Source: JANMAT01 sp031359995 | Lineage (GTDB): Bacteria; Actinomycetota; Acidimicrobiia; Acidimicrobiales; Ilumatobacteraceae | DNA length: 12,667 nucleotides | Direction: 5' to 3' | NCBI GenBank assembly: GCA_031359995.1 | Contig: JANMAT010000001.1 | Span: 1 to 12,667, forward strand | Translations under genes and position numbers: made by a program | Notes under the pieces: generated by a model | Told to the model about the DNA's origin: nothing | The model's database searches: none | The model's input: the letters and a program-made list of their open reading frames with translations, nothing else | Shown: one piece after another, positions 12,385-12,667 of the stretch | Layout: each line of letters starts with the position of its first letter | How positions within the stretch are numbered: position 1 is the first letter of the stretch

Positions 12385-12667
12385 TGACATCTGGCTCGTC
12401 GACTTCGGCGACTCCTCGCCCGGCGAACCAGCCCACCACCGTCGCGCGCTCGTCGTCGGCCCTGCCCCAGTGTTCGGAACCAACTTCCCGTTCGCGATCG
12501 TCGTGCCGATGACAACCACCAGGCGCCGCCCTCGCGCTCCACGTCGAGGGCGAACCCACCGACGACAACGGCCTCCACCAGACCAGCTACCTCCAATGCG
12601 AGCTGCTCCGCTCGATCAACGCCCGACGCTTGATCACCAAGCTCGGTGTCGTCGACCTCGCAACCTC
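12371..12667 (+). pseudogene. MazF/PemK-type toxin, frameshifted, runs off the edge
   Basis: ATG 12371 begins MASRDDIWLVDFGDSSPGEP, the MazF/PemK opening (xxGDIWxVDFG... with GEPxxxRRALVV). It continues ALVVGPAPVFGTNFPFAIVV and PMTTTRR. Near 12525 the frame shifts: the next frame carries ALALHVEGEPTDDNGLHQTS, then YLQCELLRSINARRL and ITKLGVVDL, the matching second half, to the right edge. A one-base insertion explains it. MazF toxins cut mRNA at short motifs. As read, the product would lose its catalytic C-terminal half. Confidence 0.75.

Overview
The window is high-GC DNA, most likely from an actinobacterium. Several promoters have a TAnnnT box 6-8 nt before an ATG or GTG start (leaderless style), and the gene families suggest an Acidimicrobiia/Ilumatobacter-type genome. 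That placement is an inference, not a sequence match. The window looks like an accessory region: short toxin-antitoxin and single-gene units, remnants of integrative elements, one probable transposon insertion, and decayed genes.

Layout. 1-435: tail of an antitoxin and a PIN-domain toxin. 750-2867: a GAF-PAS-PAS-PAS-GGDEF sensor diguanylate cyclase with an intact I-site. 3071-5284: three small metabolic or unknown genes (SAM methyltransferase, VOC/glyoxalase-fold protein, dimeric alpha/beta-barrel-like protein). 5502-5995: a two-gene unit resembling a ParE/RelE-type toxin-antitoxin pair. 6059-6203: a stretch resembling an integrase attachment site, with five phased CGTCA(C/G) repeats followed by the 3' half of a tRNA-Arg(CCT) gene starting at the anticodon loop. 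6477-9165 (minus strand): an excisionase (xis) gene cut in two by a unit of about 2.4 kb. That unit carries an IS1-like DDE transposase, a divergent Fic-domain protein and a small Gly/Lys/Ala-rich protein. Its ends are flanked by a 4-5 bp direct repeat (GCGAC). 9166-9795: non-coding, repeat-rich DNA with four TTCAACGACGC copies and a perfect hairpin. 9796-10394: a complete VapBC pair with a palindromic operator over a consensus -10 box. 10754-12196: truncated TetR and acyl-CoA-dehydrogenase-like genes fused head to head. 12288-12667: a frameshifted MazF/PemK-type toxin with traces of its antitoxin, running off the window.

Main interpretation. A tRNA-Arg integrative element (attachment core, then xis on the opposite strand, with no integrase found) was hit inside xis by a transposase unit that appears to carry a Fic protein and a small basic protein as cargo. 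The xis reading frame is restored if 6588-9026 and one copy of the direct repeat are removed. The region is unusually rich in toxin-type genes (two PIN, one ParE-like, one MazF-like, one Fic).
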